From: Muricoccus harenae
Lineage (GTDB): Bacteria > Pseudomonadota > Alphaproteobacteria > Acetobacterales > Acetobacteraceae
Length of the DNA: 64,000 nt
Direction: 5' to 3'
Assembly: GCF_009848505.1 (NCBI RefSeq)
Contig: NZ_WWDL01000005.1
Coordinates: 119,115 to 183,114 of the forward strand
Shown here: positions 61,607 to 64,000 of the stretch, in pieces
Layout of the letters: every line of letters begins with the position of its first letter
Position numbering within the stretch: the first letter of the stretch is position 1
Notes under the pieces: model-generated
What the model saw: only the letters and a program-made list of their open reading frames with translations
Databases searched by the model: none
Told to the model about the DNA's origin: nothing
Translations under genes and position numbers: made by a program

Positions 61607-61634
61607 TCACAGCCCCCTGTTCTCAGCCCCCTGT
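61607..61634. repeat. 14-bp tandem repeat including the stop codon of the ModA-like gene
   Basis: TCACAGCCCCCTGT (61607-61620) and TCTCAGCCCCCTGT (61621-61634). On the minus strand the gene's TGA (61625-61623) falls inside the second unit listed, and the copy lies just downstream. Confidence 0.85.
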
Positions 61635-62420
61635 GCGGCCGGCGATCGGCTCCAGCCCCGTTCGCACCAGCACCGGCGCCGCCTCCGCCGAGGCCAGGTA
61701 GCGGATCAGCGCCCGCGCCGCCTCCGGCTCCCGCGCCCCCGTCGCAAGTCCCGCGCAGAAGATCGTCGCCTGCTGCACCCCCTCCGGGATCGTGCCGACA
61801 AAATCGATCCCCTCGATCGGCAGCAACTCGCTCACCTGCTGGAACCCGATCTCCGCCTCCCCGCGCGCCACCACGCTGCCCACGCGCTCGCTGTAGATGC
61901 GGCGGCTCTTCGGCATCATCTCGTCATGGATGCCCATCCGCTTGTACATTTCCGTCTCGACATAAACCCCGCTCGCGCTAGCCGAGTAGGCGACGGAACG
62001 CGCCGCCAGCAGCGCCTGCCGGAAGGAATCCACCGTGCTGATATCCGGCTTCGGCGCGCCGGACCGCACGGCCATGCCGATCAGCGAACGCGCGATGTCC
62101 ACGCGGCTGCCCGCCTGCGCCTTTCCATCCCTGATCAGCGCCTCCAGCCCATCGGAGGCCAGCAGCAGCACATCCGCCGGCTCCCCGCGCCCCAGCCGCT
62201 GCGGGATCGCATCCGGCGCCGCCCCCATCGAGGCCCCCTGCACTGTGTGCAGCCGGTGCCCCGTGGAGGCCTGGAAGCCCGGCTCCAGCGCCCGATAAGC
62301 GGCGGTCAGCCCGCCCGAGGTCATCACCCGGACCTCCGCCGCGACCGCGCCGCGCGACAGGAAGGGCAGGGCGGCCGCGCCCAGAAGCAGCGCACGTCGG
62401 CCAGTCGCATATCGATGCAT
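61623..62420 (-). CDS. ModA-like periplasmic substrate-binding protein
   Basis: 265 residues of the SBP_bac_11 fold. Signal peptide with Arg pair (TGRRALLLGAAALPFLSRG). Mature motifs: VMTSGGLTAAYRALEPGFQ, GEPADVLLLASDGLEALI, RIYSERVGSVVARGEAEIGF and the C-terminal ARALIRYLASAEAAPVL. The fold binds molybdate or tungstate in ModA, but orphan members with no permease nearby, as here, may bind organic anions. GGAGGA lies 8 bases before the ATG at 62420. The stop is in a 14-bp repeat. Confidence 0.87.
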   Translation of the reverse strand: MHRYATGRRALLLGAAALPFLSRGAVAAEVRVMTSGGLTAAYRALEPGFQASTGHRLHTVQGASMGAAPDAIPQRLGRGEPADVLLLASDGLEALIRDGKAQAGSRVDIARSLIGMAVRSGAPKPDISTVDSFRQALLAARSVAYSASASGVYVETEMYKRMGIHDEMMPKSRRIYSERVGSVVARGEAEIGFQQVSELLPIEGIDFVGTIPEGVQQATIFCAGLATGAREPEAARALIRYLASAEAAPVLVRTGLEPIAGRTGG

Positions 62421-62649
62421 CGCGTCGTTCCTCCGTTTCCCGAAGGTTAGTCTCGTGCCCACAGCCCTTCCCAGGCCCTCCTGACCACCGCCACGACAAC
62501 ACCCCGCGACGAGACGGCCCCGCCAATCCGGGCTGCCCGCACATGGCAGCCATGCCCCTCCACGCTCCCCCCCTGCATCCGCCACCCGGCCCCCCAGATA
62601 CCGCTGGACGACCCGGCCCGAAGCGCCGGCTCCATGAAGGAACAGCCAC

Positions 62650-63750
62650 TTGCCCACCGCCGCCAACGCCGACAGCCCCCTTTTCCAGCCCATCAAGATC
62701 GGCGCCCTGGACCTGCAGAACCGCATCGTCATGGCCCCGCTCACCCGCAGCCGCGCCGGCGCCGGTGACGTCCCCCGCCCGATGGCGGCCACCTATTACG
62801 GCCAGCGCGCCTCCGCTGGCCTCATCATCTCCGAAGCCACCCAGGTCTCCGATACGGCCAAGGGCTATGCCTGGACCCCCGGCATCTACACCGACGCCCA
62901 GATCGAAGGCTGGCGCCGCGTGACCGACGCCGTGCACGCCAAGGGCGGCAAGATCGTCGTCCAGCTCTGGCATGTCGGCCGCATCTCCCACCCCTCGCTG
63001 CAGCCCGGCAACGCAACGCCGCTCGCCCCCTCGGCCATCACCCCCAAGGGCCAGGCCTTCACCGAAACCGGCTTCCAGCCGCACCCCCAGCCCCGCGCCC
63101 TGGAGCGCGGCGAGATCCACAAGATCATCACGGACTTCTCCCATGCCGCGAACTGCGCCCGCCGCGCCGGCTTCGACGGCGTGGAGATCCACGGCGCCAA
63201 TGGCTACCTGATCGACCAGTTCCTGCGGAACGGCACCAACCAGCGCACCGATGAATACGGCGGCAGCATCGAGAACCGCACCCGCTTCCTCCTCGAAGTC
63301 GTCGAAGCCGTCACCCAGTCCATCGGCGCCAGCCGCACCGGCCTCCGCCTCTCCCCGGTGACCCCGGCGAACGACGCCAGCGACAGCAACCCCGCGCCCC
63401 TCTTCCAATACGCGGTGGAACAGCTGAACCGCTTCAACCTCGCCTTCCTCCACATGGTCGAAGGCGCGACCGGCGGCCCGCGCGACATCGTCCCCGACTT
63501 CGACTTCGCCGCGCTCCGGAAGGCCTTCCGCGGCCCCTACATCGCGAACAACGGCTATGACTTCGCCATGGCCGATGCCGCGCTCCGCGAAGGCCGCGCC
63601 GACCTCATCGCCTTCGGCCGCCCCTTCATCGCCAATCCGGACCTGGTGCAGCGCCTGAAGACCGGCGCACCCCTCGCGGAGCCGAACCGCGAGACGCTCT
63701 ATGGCGGGGACGAGCACGGCTACACGGACTATCCGGCGCTCGCCGCCTGA
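62650..63750 (+). CDS. Old Yellow Enzyme family alkene reductase
   Basis: 366 residues, FMN TIM barrel. NRIVMAPLTRSRAGAGDVP (FMN contacts), the GxxISEATQV segment, VQLWHVGRISHP, and the substrate pair His-Asn in VEIHGANGYLIDQFLR, then NQRTDEYGGSIENRTRF. Reduces activated C=C bonds with NAD(P)H. The start is TTG at 62650 with AAGGA 8 bases upstream; no in-frame ATG suits. It diverges from the ModA-like gene. An A/T-poor gap of 229 bases separates them. Confidence 0.93.
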   Translation: MPTAANADSPLFQPIKIGALDLQNRIVMAPLTRSRAGAGDVPRPMAATYYGQRASAGLIISEATQVSDTAKGYAWTPGIYTDAQIEGWRRVTDAVHAKGGKIVVQLWHVGRISHPSLQPGNATPLAPSAITPKGQAFTETGFQPHPQPRALERGEIHKIITDFSHAANCARRAGFDGVEIHGANGYLIDQFLRNGTNQRTDEYGGSIENRTRFLLEVVEAVTQSIGASRTGLRLSPVTPANDASDSNPAPLFQYAVEQLNRFNLAFLHMVEGATGGPRDIVPDFDFAALRKAFRGPYIANNGYDFAMADAALREGRADLIAFGRPFIANPDLVQRLKTGAPLAEPNRETLYGGDEHGYTDYPALAA

Positions 63751-63760
63751 ACAGGGAAAA

Positions 63761-63803
63761 GGCCGGGGGAAAGGTATTTCCCCCGGACCCCCAATCTATT
63801 TTT
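63761..63803 (+). terminator. Family B palindrome after the Old Yellow Enzyme gene
   Basis: CCGGGGGAA and TTCCCCCGG (63763-63786) form a perfect 9-bp stem, followed by ACCCCCAATC and TATTTTT. It starts about 10 bases past the stop in the same orientation as the gshB copy. Confidence 0.65.
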
Positions 63804-63875
63804 GTCAGTTTGGCGCGGGGGTGGTGGTTGCCGCGCCTGTGCAACGAATGGGGTGATTGCGGCGTGAAAACGTCC

Positions 63876-64000
63876 TAGTGGTTTGAGTTAGAAGTGTTCT
63901 GACATGCTGGGCGGGGTGTAAGGTCGGGCGTCTCTGATGGGAGGCGCCCATGTCATGTGGCCCGAAAGCGGCAGCGGTAGTGCTGACGGAGGAGGAGCGC
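63876..64000 (+). mobile_element. 5' end of an IS630-type insertion sequence
   Basis: From an ATG at 63950 the 17 visible codons read MSCGPKAAAVVLTEEER. This resembles the start of IS630-family transposases of related bacteria (M-x-x-GPK-x-AAVxLTxEER). The upstream bases from the TA at 63876 (GTGGTTTGAGTTAG) are distinctly less GC-rich than the genome and are a likely terminal repeat. IS630 elements insert at TA. The element continues beyond the window, so the other end cannot be checked. Confidence 0.7.

Overview
The window is a high-GC, densely coded chromosomal segment from an alphaproteobacterium, most likely Acetobacteraceae of the Roseomonas type. That assignment is an inference from gene content and style: rho, hemJ and hemH on one strand, grpE-dnaK-dnaJ together, HWE and HisKA_2 sensor kinases, a CHCC zinc-finger gene next to polA, a ~1,555-residue NAD glutamate dehydrogenase, several TTT/Bug and TAXI solute receptors, and GC-rich palindromes after many stop codons. 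No rRNA, tRNA or CRISPR array was recognised.

Layout. 1-8.5 kb: quinone oxidoreductase, GNAT acetyltransferase, a secreted Gly-rich peptide, rho, and a tightly coupled minus-strand run of Bcr-type exporter, alpha/beta hydrolase, hemH, HAD phosphatase and hemJ. 8.8-12.8 kb: grpE, dnaK, dnaJ. 13-16 kb: gshB, then a divergent SDR/AraC pair. 16.1-20.8 kb: aroE-coaE and dnaQ, normally contiguous in alphaproteobacteria, split by a rhodanese-ChrB/ChrA chromate module. 20.9-28.2 kb: an accessory stretch with a 5'-decayed Bug receptor, an MmgE/PrpD protein, an orphan 2-oxoglutarate-dehydrogenase-type E1, a flavohemoglobin (hmp) remnant, an NsrR-like regulator and an HPP-CBS membrane protein. 28.2-34 kb: YeeE/TsuA-type sulfur transporter, AI-2E-family permease, and an HWE kinase/response-regulator pair whose leader carries an 11-base C tract. 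34-43 kb: zinc finger, polA, an amidohydrolase divergent from a Bug receptor, a GFA protein and two HisKA_2 kinases. 43-47.5 kb: rpsO and truB, DedA and an ArnT-like glycosyltransferase. 47.5-54.5 kb: FAD monooxygenase with a coupled membrane protein, a TAXI-TRAP transporter, a UMF1-type MFS. 54.6-63.8 kb: giant glutamate dehydrogenase, JmjC/cupin oxygenase with an OmpA-like protein, a ModA-like binding protein and an Old Yellow Enzyme. The right edge enters an IS630-type transposase.

Most of the window is ordinary housekeeping. The least expected signals are (i) short 14-15 bp tandem repeats that include or directly follow stop codons at five genes, plus related 17 bp duplications at two gene starts; (ii) two dispersed palindrome families lying mostly 3' of genes; (iii) an NsrR-like regulator beside the stump of its classic target hmp; and (iv) the C11 tract filling the space between Shine-Dalgarno and GTG start of the HWE kinase. 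No single large undescribed system is proven by the sequence alone.
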